DNA of 37,330 nucleotides from Sphingobacterium sp. (GTDB taxonomy: Bacteria > Bacteroidota > Bacteroidia > Sphingobacteriales > Sphingobacteriaceae), in contig JALAGS010000132.1 in assembly GCA_022712315.1 (NCBI GenBank), positions 1 through 37,330 on the forward strand, read 5' to 3'. Each line of letters starts with the position of its first letter. The stretch's first letter is position 1. Positions 14,707-24,000 of the stretch are shown in pieces. The notes under the pieces were generated by a model. It searched no databases and was not told where the DNA came from. It was given only the letters and a program-made list of their open reading frames with translations. Position numbers and translations under genes: made by a program.

Positions 14707-15693
14707 ATGAGAGAAATACAATTCAGAGAAGCACTTCGTGAAGCAATGAACGAAGAAATGCGTAAAGACGACAAAATATTTTTATTAGGAGAAGAAGTTG
14801 CTGAGTATAACGGAGCTTACAAAGTAAGTCAGGGTATGCTTGATGAATTCGGCGCAAAGCGTATCATTGATACACCTATTGCGGAACTTGGTTTTGCTGG
14901 TATTGCTGTTGGTGCTGCAATGAATGGTTTGAAGCCAATTGTTGAATTCATGACATTCAACTTCTCACTTGTTGCAATTGACCAAGTAATCAATGCTGCA
15001 GCTAAAATTCACTCCATGAGCGGCGGACAGTTCTCCATTCCAATGGTCTTCCGTGGCCCTACAGGAAATGCTGGTCAACTTGCTGCCCAACACTCTCAAA
15101 ACTTCGAGAACTGGTTTGCAAATACACCTGGTTTAAAAGTTGTGGTACCATCTAATCCATATGAAGCTAAAGGTTTATTGAAATCAGCTATTATTGATCC
15201 AGATCCTGTTATCTTTATGGAATCTGAGGTAATGTATGGTGATAAAGGTCAAGTTCCTGAAGAAGAATATTACTTGGAAATCGGAAAAGCTAATATTATC
15301 CAAGAAGGTACAGATGTAACCGTTGTATCGTTTGGTAAAATGCTTCCTCGTGTTGTCATTCCTGCAGTTGAAGAATTGAAAAAAGAAGGTATCAGCGTTG
15401 AATTAATCGATTTGCGTTCTGTACGTCCTATAGATTACCCTACAATCATCGCTTCTGTTAAGAAAACAAACCGTTTGGTAATCGTGGAAGAAGCATGGCC
15501 ATTGGCGTCTATTTCTACGGATTTAGCATTCAATGTACAACGCAACGCATTTGATTACTTAGATGCGCCTGTTATCCGCGTAAATTGTGCAGATGTACCT
15601 CTTCCTTATGCTCCAACATTAATCGAAGCCGCTTTACCTAGCGTTGAGAAAGTGGTTAAAGCCGTGAAAGAAGTTTCTTATATCAAGAAGTAA
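14707..15693 (+). CDS. pdhB: Pyruvate dehydrogenase E1 component, beta subunit
   Basis: With the alpha subunit and TPP, this subunit decarboxylates pyruvate and passes the acetyl group to the lipoyl domain of E2. The 328-residue protein is normal for E1-beta. It has the N-terminal pyrimidine-binding domain (IIDTPIAELGFAG, TPP-activating Glu60; QHSQNFENWFANTPGLKVVVPS) and the C-terminal transketolase domain with IDLRSVRPID and VIVEEAWPLAS. The alpha subunit and E2 are not adjacent, so pdhB is a single-gene unit with its own promoter and terminator. Branched-chain E1-beta is an alternative, but the sequence looks closer to the pyruvate enzyme. Confidence 0.9.
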   Translation: MREIQFREALREAMNEEMRKDDKIFLLGEEVAEYNGAYKVSQGMLDEFGAKRIIDTPIAELGFAGIAVGAAMNGLKPIVEFMTFNFSLVAIDQVINAAAKIHSMSGGQFSIPMVFRGPTGNAGQLAAQHSQNFENWFANTPGLKVVVPSNPYEAKGLLKSAIIDPDPVIFMESEVMYGDKGQVPEEEYYLEIGKANIIQEGTDVTVVSFGKMLPRVVIPAVEELKKEGISVELIDLRSVRPIDYPTIIASVKKTNRLVIVEEAWPLASISTDLAFNVQRNAFDYLDAPVIRVNCADVPLPYAPTLIEAALPSVEKVVKAVKEVSYIKK

Positions 15694-15718
15694 CACAAAT
15701 TACGTTCTTAAAAAAATT

Positions 15719-15754
15719 AAAATCCCTTTTACTGAGTAAAAGGGATTTTTTTTT
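15719..15754 (+). terminator. Terminator of pdhB
   Basis: AAAATCCCTTTTAC and GTAAAAGGGATTTT form a perfect 14-bp stem with a minimal loop, followed by a T-run. It lies 25 bases after the pdhB stop. Confidence 0.88.
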
Positions 15755-15804
15755 ATATTTAAGCTGGCCAATTGTCGCTTATTAAAAAAATTAAAATTCC
15801 ATAT

Positions 15805-16560
15805 ATGAAAAAATTAAGAATTGCCTCTTTGATGGCTGTATTTGCATTTCTAGCGATATCCGCTTCTGCACAAAAGACATACACATTACGCGTAAATCCC
15901 GATTCAGGGAAAAAAATATCGCAAAACCTTGTGATGACCATGGATATTGATGCTGCTGGCCAAAAGATGGTTACAGACCTTAATATGGGTTTTGATATCA
16001 CCAATACGACGAAAAAAGACAATACTTTCGCGTTCGACCTTAGGTATACCGGAATCAACATGAAAATGAATATGGCTGGAATGGATATGACTTACGACTC
16101 TAAAAATCCTGAGGCTAATGACTTTTCCAAACAGATGCACGCGACTTTGGGCAAGCTACTAGAAAATAGTATTAGCTTTAATGTTGATCAACTTGGCAAA
16201 TCTTCTGATATCAAGTTGCCTGAAGGTGTTAACATGCCCTTTGATAAAAGTATGTTCGAAAATATAAGTACAGTATTACCTGAACAGCCAATTAAAATAG
16301 GTGATTCTTGGACATCAAAAACTGAATCAGATGACTCAGGCATTTCGGTGGAAAGCAAAATGACTTTAATAGAAGCAAATGAACTCGGCTATAAAGTAAA
16401 TGTCGAAGGAAAAATGTTCGGCACGGATGCCAATCAGGTAGGTAATGTACAGGGTTTCTATGTCTTGGATAAAAAGACCTGTCTTACCAAAATAACAGAA
16501 ATGACCAGTGATGTAGATATGCCTGAAGCAAAAATTAAGACTACATTAAAAAGCCAATAA
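15805..16560 (+). CDS. Exported DUF6263-like protein, unknown function
   Basis: A 251-residue protein with a clear signal peptide (MKKLRIASLMAVFAFLAISA, cleavage near SASAQ). The mature part is beta-rich with many Met, Lys and Asp residues and contains VLPEQPIKIGDSW, a phrase I associate with DUF6263-type proteins of Bacteroidota; that assignment is moderate. The frame can begin at a TTG at 15772, but the ATG at 15805 starts an ideal signal peptide and is preferred. It lies between two strong terminators, so it is a single-gene unit. No catalytic motif is visible. Confidence 0.75.
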   Translation: MKKLRIASLMAVFAFLAISASAQKTYTLRVNPDSGKKISQNLVMTMDIDAAGQKMVTDLNMGFDITNTTKKDNTFAFDLRYTGINMKMNMAGMDMTYDSKNPEANDFSKQMHATLGKLLENSISFNVDQLGKSSDIKLPEGVNMPFDKSMFENISTVLPEQPIKIGDSWTSKTESDDSGISVESKMTLIEANELGYKVNVEGKMFGTDANQVGNVQGFYVLDKKTCLTKITEMTSDVDMPEAKIKTTLKSQ

Positions 16561-16573
16561 ACGAAATAGAACT

Positions 16574-16617
16574 AAAAACGGAATAGGGGCTTTTTAGCCC
16601 CTATTCCGTTTTTTTTA
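16574..16617. terminator. Bidirectional terminator between convergent genes
   Basis: ACGGAATAGGGGCT and AGCCCCTATTCCGT form a perfect stem with a TTT loop, flanked by A-run and T-run. It serves the plus-strand DUF6263-like gene (stop 14 bases before) and the minus-strand gcvH (stop at 16629). Confidence 0.92.
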
Positions 16618-16628
16618 TATGCACTAAA

Positions 16629-17009
16629 TTATGCGTTGATCTCTTCTTTGTATTGATCAGCAGATAACAAAGCATCTACATCAGCAGCGTTGTTCAATTT
16701 AATACGAACAATCCAACCTTCACCATAAGGATCAGAATTAACCAATTCAGGAGATGCATCAATAGCCTCATTAACAGATAAAATTGTAGCTGATACAGGT
16801 AAAAATAAATCAGAAACTGTTTTTACGGCTTCAATTGTACCGAAAACTTCATTTGCGGCTACTTCTTCACCTACAGTGTTTATGTCAACAAAAACGATGT
16901 CACCCAATTCACGTTGAGCGAAATCGGTAATCCCTACAACTGCTTCATCACCTTCAACACGAATCCATTCGTGATCTTTGGTGTATTTCAATTCTGCTGG
17001 AAAATTCAT
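16629..17009 (-). CDS. gcvH: Glycine cleavage system H protein
   Basis: The H protein carries the aminomethyl group on a lipoyl arm between the P, T and L proteins of glycine cleavage. The 126-residue protein is of standard length, and the lipoylated residue is Lys63 in [10 protein letters not shown]. The flanking [15 protein letters not shown] and [13 protein letters not shown] are typical. No other gcv gene is nearby and no glycine riboswitch is seen in the 100 bases upstream. A near match to the -7 element (TATTTTG) lies upstream. Confidence 0.96.
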   Translation of the reverse strand: MNFPAELKYTKDHEWIRVEGDEAVVGITDFAQRELGDIVFVDINTVGEEVAANEVFGTIEAVKTVSDLFLPVSATILSVNEAIDASPELVNSDPYGEGWIVRIKLNNAADVDALLSADQYKEEINA

Positions 17010-17109
17010 TGTATTTAATTTTTTGATTTTTAATGCCGTGAAGTTACAAAATATCTTTAATTGTCAAAAATGATATTCATCATAACATTTTTGTATTTAT
17101 TTTTAAGCT

Positions 17110-18306
17110 ATGAATCCTCAGATCGAAAGACTTTACCAAATTTCACACAAGAAAGAACGCCGCATCATCGGCCTGATGTCCGGAACTTCCCTCGATGGCC
17201 TTGATATCGCCATATGCCGCATAGAAAATGCGGGTAAGACAACAAAAATACAGCTAGAACATTTTGCTACAATGGATTATGAGGATGAGTTTCGGACGCG
17301 GGTTCGCGAAGTTTTTGCAAAACGCAATATCGATCAGCAGCTCTTCTCCGGACTCCATGCTTACATAGGAATCACGCATGCAAAATTAATCAATGCAGCT
17401 TTGAAGCAATGGAATATTTCACACAAGCAGATAGATTGTATCGCCAGCCATGGACAGACTGTATACCATGCTCCCCAATCGTTGACCAAGGATCTGAACT
17501 GGCCCAATAGTACGCTGCAAATTGGAGATGGAGACCATATTGCAGTAGATACAGGTATCATAACCCTATCTGATTTTAGACAAAAACATATTGCCGCAGG
17601 GGGAGAGGGCGCGCCTTTGGCTGCTTATGGCGACTTCTTGCTTTTCTCACATCCCACAGAAAATCGTTTCTTACTGAATATTGGAGGTATTTCTAATTTC
17701 ACATTTATCCCAAGCCATCAAACAAAGTTGAACGCATATGCTACCGACCTCGGACCAGGAAATACCATGATGAATCAATACATGAAAGCACACTTTAATA
17801 CAGAAATGGACAAGGATGCATACGTGGCAAAAACCGGCCTCGTAAGTGACCAGTTATTGAATCAGCTTTTAGCGGACGAATTTCTAACACTTCCCTTTCC
17901 AAAAACCACGGGGCCAGAACTATTTAATTTGACCTATCTCGAAAGAGCACAGGATAGTTCTAAAACAACCGATCTGCCCCATAAAGATATCATGGCAACC
18001 CTAAATCGTTTTGCTGCCCAAGCGATAGTGAATGGAATTCGCAGACAGGCAGAAGGTTTAACCGATATAGCGGTATATATCAGCGGCGGCGGGCTACACA
18101 ATCCTTTGCTGTTTGATTACATCAAGAAAAGTCTACCGGCATTTAAGGTGCAAAGTTTTGCAACATTAGGTATAAATCCAGATGCCAAAGAAGCTGTTCT
18201 CTTTGCACTATTAGCAAATGAAACCCTGGCGGGCAATAAATCCAATGTCGAGCAAATTAAAGATTCTCCCGCTGTTTGTATGGGCAAAATCAGCTTACCC
18301 GAATAA
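17110..18306 (+). CDS. anmK: Anhydro-N-acetylmuramic acid kinase
   Basis: AnmK opens the 1,6-anhydro ring of anhydro-MurNAc and phosphorylates it to MurNAc-6-phosphate in cytoplasmic peptidoglycan recycling. The 398-residue protein has the phosphate-binding GLMSGTSLDGLDIA (21-34), a catalytic-region IASHGQTVYH, LNIGGISNFTFI, and ATDLGPGNTMMN, all family signatures. With the amidase and glucosaminidases at 7211-11333 it forms a functional set of cell-wall turnover genes. Its stop abuts the stop of the convergent DUF2461 gene with no spacer. Length and motifs appear complete. Confidence 0.95.
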   Translation: MNPQIERLYQISHKKERRIIGLMSGTSLDGLDIAICRIENAGKTTKIQLEHFATMDYEDEFRTRVREVFAKRNIDQQLFSGLHAYIGITHAKLINAALKQWNISHKQIDCIASHGQTVYHAPQSLTKDLNWPNSTLQIGDGDHIAVDTGIITLSDFRQKHIAAGGEGAPLAAYGDFLLFSHPTENRFLLNIGGISNFTFIPSHQTKLNAYATDLGPGNTMMNQYMKAHFNTEMDKDAYVAKTGLVSDQLLNQLLADEFLTLPFPKTTGPELFNLTYLERAQDSSKTTDLPHKDIMATLNRFAAQAIVNGIRRQAEGLTDIAVYISGGGLHNPLLFDYIKKSLPAFKVQSFATLGINPDAKEAVLFALLANETLAGNKSNVEQIKDSPAVCMGKISLPE

Positions 18307-18978
18307 TTATTCCGTATCGATGGCTTCCTGTAAAAATTCTTTGAAAGGAAGCATACTTTTATAGGAAGCCACGATATTATCCAGTGCATTTTTCGCCGAT
18401 AACTCCTTTATGCTTAAAGGTCTATCCAAGACAAAACTTTTCAATTTAATAAAGTCTATAAAAGGATTATCCTCGCTATAACCAGCTGGAGCACGTTTCA
18501 ATAGATCTTCTTTGAAAAGATTGATTTTATTTTCGGACAATACCGTTTTCAATATACCGTCTAGTTTACCGCCATTATAATCAATTTCCTGTCTTATTGC
18601 TTCCAAATGTTGCTTTTCAGGCCGCCAATAGCCACATGCAATAAAGGAGTTTTCTGCACCTATATGAATATAATATTCGGGTCCTTGCAACTTTCTTCCA
18701 TCAACAGATATTCCTGCACCAAACCAACTTTTATAAGGTGTTTTATCATTTGAAAAGCGTGTATCACGATAAATACGAAATAGACATTTACTGGCCTGTA
18801 TGGAAGTATTAATTTTAGGGTCAAATTCACTCAATGCAGCGATTAAATCCGTTAAAAAATTTCTCACATCCGCCAAAGCGTTTTCATATTGTCCTCTATT
18901 ATCGGCAAACCATTCCCTCGAATTATTTGCTTTCAATGCTGTTAAAAAATCAAAAGTAGATTTTTGAATGTGACTCAT
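18307..18978 (-). CDS. DUF2461 family protein
   Basis: A 223-residue cytoplasmic protein of the DUF2461 (TIGR02453) family. Typical segments are LKANNSREWFADNR near 15-28, FRIYRDTRFSNDKTPYK near 67-83, and GPEYYIHIGAENSFIACGYW near 99-118. The family has no established biochemical function. It is the last gene of the CPBP-DUF2007-cdsA operon, 7 bases after cdsA, and meets anmK tail to tail. No terminator hairpin fits between them. Confidence 0.88.
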   Translation of the reverse strand: MSHIQKSTFDFLTALKANNSREWFADNRGQYENALADVRNFLTDLIAALSEFDPKINTSIQASKCLFRIYRDTRFSNDKTPYKSWFGAGISVDGRKLQGPEYYIHIGAENSFIACGYWRPEKQHLEAIRQEIDYNGGKLDGILKTVLSENKINLFKEDLLKRAPAGYSEDNPFIDFIKLKSFVLDRPLSIKELSAKNALDNIVASYKSMLPFKEFLQEAIDTE

Positions 18979-18985
18979 AATACGA

Positions 18986-19786
18986 TCAATTGATTAAAAT
19001 TAAGAAAACATAGACCATTGGTGCCGCCAATAATAGTCCATCAAATCTATCTAAGAAACCACCATGTCCGGGAAGTATATTTCCCGAATCCTTGACATGC
19101 AAACTCCGCTTCAGCATTGACTCGACCAAATCCCCCAATGTTCCTACAATACTGATAATTGCAGCAATGCTGATCCATTGCCAAAGTGAAAGATAACCGA
19201 AATATTTTTCCAGGTTTACCGCTGCAACAATAGCTAAAATCAAGCCTCCAAAAAAACCTTCCCATGTTTTCTTTGGTGATATTCGTTCGAAAAGTTTACG
19301 CTTTCCAAAACTCCGTCCAGCCAGATAGGCCCCCGTATCATTTGTCCACAATAAAATCAAGAAGCCTAAAGGAAGGACATAATTAAAATCCCCTTGTATA
19401 AAACCTAATTTGGAAAATAGGAAAAAAGGCAATGTAACATAAGCTATTCCCAAAAAAGTATAGGCGATATCATTAAAAGGAAAAGTTCGTTTCTGGAAAA
19501 GTGAAATAATATAAGTCACACTAACAAAAGGAATAATCAGCGCTAAAAATTTCTCTCCAAGTATATTCATCGAAATTAACGATCCCAATGCAAATAGTAC
19601 CAGTGCAAGTGCTATACCTATTCCCTTATTTGGAGCCCTATCTTCGGATGATACTATTCCATAGAACTCATAAAGACACCAGGTACTTAGTAAAGTAAAA
19701 AATATGGAATAGACATAGGCACCCAAAAGGGTGGAAGCGATCATAACAGCCACAAAGACTATTCCGGTTATTGCTCTAGTTTTCAT
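18986..19786 (-). CDS. cdsA: Phosphatidate cytidylyltransferase
   Basis: CdsA makes CDP-diacylglycerol from phosphatidate and CTP, the branch point for all bacterial phospholipids. The 266-residue integral membrane protein has about eight hydrophobic segments. The C-terminal signature is complete near 219-245: SMLKRSLHVKDSGNILPGHG followed by GFLDRFD. The loop SPKKTWEGFFGG is also typical. It starts 3 bases after the DUF2007 stop and ends 7 bases before DUF2461, so it is co-transcribed with both. Confidence 0.96.
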   Translation of the reverse strand: MKTRAITGIVFVAVMIASTLLGAYVYSIFFTLLSTWCLYEFYGIVSSEDRAPNKGIGIALALVLFALGSLISMNILGEKFLALIIPFVSVTYIISLFQKRTFPFNDIAYTFLGIAYVTLPFFLFSKLGFIQGDFNYVLPLGFLILLWTNDTGAYLAGRSFGKRKLFERISPKKTWEGFFGGLILAIVAAVNLEKYFGYLSLWQWISIAAIISIVGTLGDLVESMLKRSLHVKDSGNILPGHGGFLDRFDGLLLAAPMVYVFLILIN

Positions 19787-19789
19787 GTC

Positions 19790-19999
19790 TTAAAGTCCCC
19801 TTTCCGCTTCCTCAATCAATCTTTCGGCTACGTCAGTAGATCCTTCACTGACATAAAGTTCAATTTTTCCAAATAAATAGGAAGAATCTTGTTTATTCAA
19901 CGCGACAGCAGGAATACCATTCTCCTCCAGCATTTGTTTGACTATCTCGGCCTGAATAGCATTTGTATATGTTTTAATTTTTTTCCAGTCGTTCTCCAT
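19790..19999 (-). CDS. DUF2007-type small protein
   Basis: A 69-residue protein starting MENDWKKIKTYTNAIQAEI. The pattern of an N-terminal strand, a helix (EIVKQMLEENGIPA) and a C-terminal helix (DVAERLIEEAERG) fits DUF2007, often annotated as putative signal-transducing protein and related to PII-like folds. The frame extends to 20038, but that would add basic residues encoded within the end of the CPBP gene, so the ATG at 19999 is preferred; even then it overlaps CPBP by 26 bases, which suggests translational coupling. Function is unknown. Confidence 0.8.
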   Translation of the reverse strand: MENDWKKIKTYTNAIQAEIVKQMLEENGIPAVALNKQDSSYLFGKIELYVSEGSTDVAERLIEEAERGL

Positions 20000-20897
20000 T
20001 GTTTTCTTTTTGCGTTGATCGATAAAATAAGAATACAAAAATAAGAGTAAAAATGAAGCCTACAAGATATATCCACCAAGATTGTAACTCAAACGCATTG
20101 AGTTCATCGTAATTTTTTCCTTGTCTCGCATAATAGAATGACATCACTGTAGCTCCAGCATTATTCACAAAGTGCCCAAATATGGGCAGCAGGATATTTT
20201 TACTCCATAAATAAAGGTAGCCAAAAAACGCCCCTAATAGCATACGGGGGATAAATCCAAAAAATTGCAAATGTATTGCGCTAAAAATTATCGCGACAAT
20301 CCATATAATAAGATGTGGGTTTCCCAGCCATCTCCCAACGATGTTCTGCAAAACACCACGAAACAGTAACTCTTCTCCTATAGCAGGAATCAATGCCAGT
20401 ACAATTATGTTGAACAGAAAGCCAACAATACTTGATTCCATGATAATACCGCGAACCAGATCCCCCGAATCCTTTTCACTTTGCTCCATCCATAACTGCA
20501 CAGATCTCATATTTTCCGGGAGTTTCAGTGATTCGTTCCAATGACCAATTAGACTCATCAAAGGCATAAAAGCGAGCATAGCAAAAAAAACATAGGCAAA
20601 CTGTGTCATCTTAGGTCTATAGCTGTATTGAAAATATTTAATCCCATAGCCTTCACACATATTCATCAAATAGGCCGGAATTACAAAAGATCCGAGACTG
20701 CTCATTAACAACAATAATCGCATCTCATTGGCAGTACCATTCATAATGACCCCTATAGAAAACACTTGTCCAGTCACCTTATAATAAAAGAACAGTAGGA
20801 TAATATAGAAAACTTGTGATACAAATGTAAAACCAATGATCATTAAGATCAAACGTAACAAAGATTGAAAGGGGGAAGTCGTCTGTTCGGGAAACAT
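19974..20897 (-). CDS. CPBP family intramembrane metalloprotease
   Basis: A 307-residue membrane protein with about eight hydrophobic segments and the three motifs of the CPBP (Abi/CAAX type II) protease family: EELLFRG near 173-179, FSAIH near 204, and HFVNN near 244. Glu and His residues of these motifs coordinate the metal. Bacterial members process or degrade membrane proteins or provide bacteriocin immunity; the substrate here is unknown. It is the first gene of the operon with DUF2007, cdsA and DUF2461. TATCTTTA on the minus strand (20917-20924) is a near-perfect -7 element 19 bases before the ATG. Confidence 0.9.
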   Translation of the reverse strand: MFPEQTTSPFQSLLRLILMIIGFTFVSQVFYIILLFFYYKVTGQVFSIGVIMNGTANEMRLLLLMSSLGSFVIPAYLMNMCEGYGIKYFQYSYRPKMTQFAYVFFAMLAFMPLMSLIGHWNESLKLPENMRSVQLWMEQSEKDSGDLVRGIIMESSIVGFLFNIIVLALIPAIGEELLFRGVLQNIVGRWLGNPHLIIWIVAIIFSAIHLQFFGFIPRMLLGAFFGYLYLWSKNILLPIFGHFVNNAGATVMSFYYARQGKNYDELNAFELQSWWIYLVGFIFTLIFVFLFYRSTQKENNGERLEKN

Positions 20898-21013
20898 ATA
20901 TTATTAAATCTATTTTTAAAGATAGCAATAAAAGAAAGCACAGGCAATAAAACTCATAGGCTCCCTTAGATTCAGTTATAGTAAAGAACTTACATGATAA
21001 TGATCTAAACAAT

Positions 21014-21045
21014 AAAAAAGGGCTTTGAAATTTCTCAAAGCCCTT
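21014..21045 (-). terminator. Terminator of the S41 peptidase gene
   Basis: AAGGGCTTTGA and TCAAAGCCCTT form a perfect 11-bp stem with a 6-base loop; on the minus strand it ends in a T-run. It lies 15 bases after the peptidase stop. Confidence 0.88.
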
Positions 21046-21059
21046 ATATTTATGTTATT

Positions 21060-24000
21060 TTAATTCACCCGGATAGGATCGGCCGGTTTTTGTAGATTTT
21101 TGTATGGATAAGTCTTCATTTCTTCCAACAAGATCTTCACCGTTCTTTCAAGTTGAGGATCACGGCCTTCTAAAAGGTCTTTTGGCAATTGCTCGATAAA
21201 CAAATCTGGGGCAACTCCCTCATTTTCAATAATCCAGTTTCCTTTCAAATCATATACACCAAAATTTGGAGATGTAATGCGTCCTCCATCCAACAACGGC
21301 GGATAACCACTGATACCCACTAAGATTCCCATTGTTGTACGACCTACCAATTTTCCCAGTCCTTTAAAACGGAACATATAAGGCATCATATCGCCACCGG
21401 ATCCGGCATTTTCATTAATAATCATAGCCTTTGGTCCATAAATACCATTGCCTGGGGTCGTAAATCCTTTACCATCACGAATTCCCCAACCAGAAATCAA
21501 TTCGCGCGATAGAAGATCAATTACATAATCAGCAACCCAGCCACCACCATTATTTCTTTCGTCCATTAGAAGGGCCTTTTTATCCATTTGAGCGAAATAA
21601 TAGCGATTGAAATAGGTGTAACCTTCAGGACCCGTATTCGGCATATACACGTAAGCTATTTGACCATTACTCAATTCGTTTACTTTTTTACGATTCCGCT
21701 CAACCCACTCCATGCTCCGCAAACTCATTTCATCACTAAATGAAATAGGTTTAACGGTCACTTCACGCGCTCCTACCAATGAAGGTTTTGAATTGATCTT
21801 TAACGTCACTTGTTTGCCAACTGTATTGTCAAATAAGCTATAGATATCTTTAGCCTCAGTCAATTCTGTACCGTTAACAGCAACAATATAATCTCCTTCC
21901 TTGATGTTCAATCCTGGTTCAGCCAATGGAGCTTTGAATGTTGGATTCCACTCCAGGCGAGTAAATAACTTCGTAATCTGATAATAACCATTCTTTAACG
22001 TGTAATCTGCACCGAGCACACCGACTGAAACTGAGGGGGTGGAAGGTTGATCTCCTGGATAAATATAATTGTGTCCTACAACCATTTCACCCATCATCTC
22101 ATTTAATAAATAGCCAAGATCCGAGCGATGGTTAACAAAAGGCAAGAATTTTTCATACTTGGTTTTCATTGCTTTCCAGTCTGCACCGTGCATATTTTCA
22201 ACATAAAAATAATCTTTTTGCATAGACCAAACTTCATTGAATACCTGCTTCCATTCGGCAGCGGGATCTACCAATTGCTGAATTCCACCCAACTTAACTT
22301 CACCGGCAGTAGGGGAGGCTACTTTTTGCCCAGCTGTTACGATATTGAAGCCACTGCCCGTTTGATATAACATCTTCTTACCATCCGCACTAATCACAAA
22401 ACTACGGGCATTTTCTACTAAGGTTTTATTTTCGAGATCCTTAAAATCATACGCCCCGATAGTCCCCCCACGTTGATAGGTCAATTGATTGTGCACTAAA
22501 CCATTCAAGCTCCAATAAGGTCCTGCTGGCAAAGGGAGCGCAACAATTCGATTTTCCACACGATCGAAATCCACCTGAATAGATTTGTCGATTGGCTTGC
22601 TTGCTACTGCTTCTTCTTTTTTATCTTTTTTAGGAGCTTTTTTATCGTTCTCTTTTACACGATCAGTTTTATTCGTTTCTCCCTCTTCCTTTTTGTCGGG
22701 TTTATCTTCCCGGATTTGCTCTTCATCACTATCATTCTTAAAGAAAGATGGTGTTTTGCTCGACAAAATAAAGGCATATACAGCATAATCGACATTACGT
22801 TGAGCAGCAGACATATGCAAGCCTGAATTTGTCAGTCCTGTGTTTGTACTCGCGGTAAAAAATAGATATTTACCATCTTGAGAGAATGCTGTGTTGCGAG
22901 CAGAGCTCATACCATCAGTGATCTGCTGGGTTTTCTTTGTATCCAAATTGTACATGAATACAGCAGGTACACCATTTTCCAGCGTACGTATAAAGGATAT
23001 CCATTTTGAATCCGGAGACCAGCTTGGCTGAAAATGATTAGATACACGACCAGTTTGCCCACTCAATTTGTCATCTGCAACTTTAACAATAGCCTTAGAA
23101 GCAATATCAATATAATACAGATTGAGATGTGAATCATTGTAAAACAATTTCTTTGAATCCGGCGACCATGTCGGTTCAAAATAGAAATTAGTTTCCCCTA
23201 AATTAAAGTATAAAGGTTGATCTTTTCCAAATTGATCCATCAGCACCAACTGATATGACCCATTTTTGTCTGAAATATAAGAAACCCACTTACCGTTTGG
23301 AGACCAATCTGGAAAACGCTCATGAGAGCCTGGTGAATTTGACAGATTTCGAGCTTCACCTTTTTCTTTAGGCACCGTAAATATCTCGCCTCTCGCCTCA
23401 AATAACGCGCGCTGGCCTGTTGGTGACAGTGCAGCATAACGTATATCATCCTTAATATCTTTATAATAAGGTCTTTTATACATCACATCTGTGTTTACGC
23501 TAATATGCAGGGGAGTTACCTTATTATTGCCTAGACTCAAGGTATTTAGTGCACCTGCATATTCAAAGATCAGATCAGTTCCATTCCCGTTCAGCGAACG
23601 CACATCATAATCTTTGAAATCCGTTAGTTTTTCTACCTTCTTGGTCTTTGTATCATAGCTGAAGATATTGACAATCTTATCGCGATCAGACAGGAAATAA
23701 ACCTTAGCTCCCAACCATAATGGTTTAACGTCGTTGCTCTTAACCTGTGGAATTGCTTCTATCTCTTTGGTTTTCGTATCGAAGATCCAAATAGTTGGCA
23801 TACCACCACCCCGATAACGTTTAAAGGCTACACGGTCTCTTTCTGTAGGATCAGTATTCTTGATATAGGCCCAATAACGCCCATCTGCAGAAGGGCTGCC
23901 CTGAGTGGCTTCGGGCATCATCAGTGCCTTGTCCATTCCTGACATTTGTATATTGGAACTATATAATCGCGGACTTAAAGCATAGGTAAAATCACGTGAT

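Noticed and set aside
16990..17109. Glycine riboswitch upstream of gcvH
   Set aside because: The 100 bases upstream are AT-rich, with none of the conserved glycine-aptamer segments.
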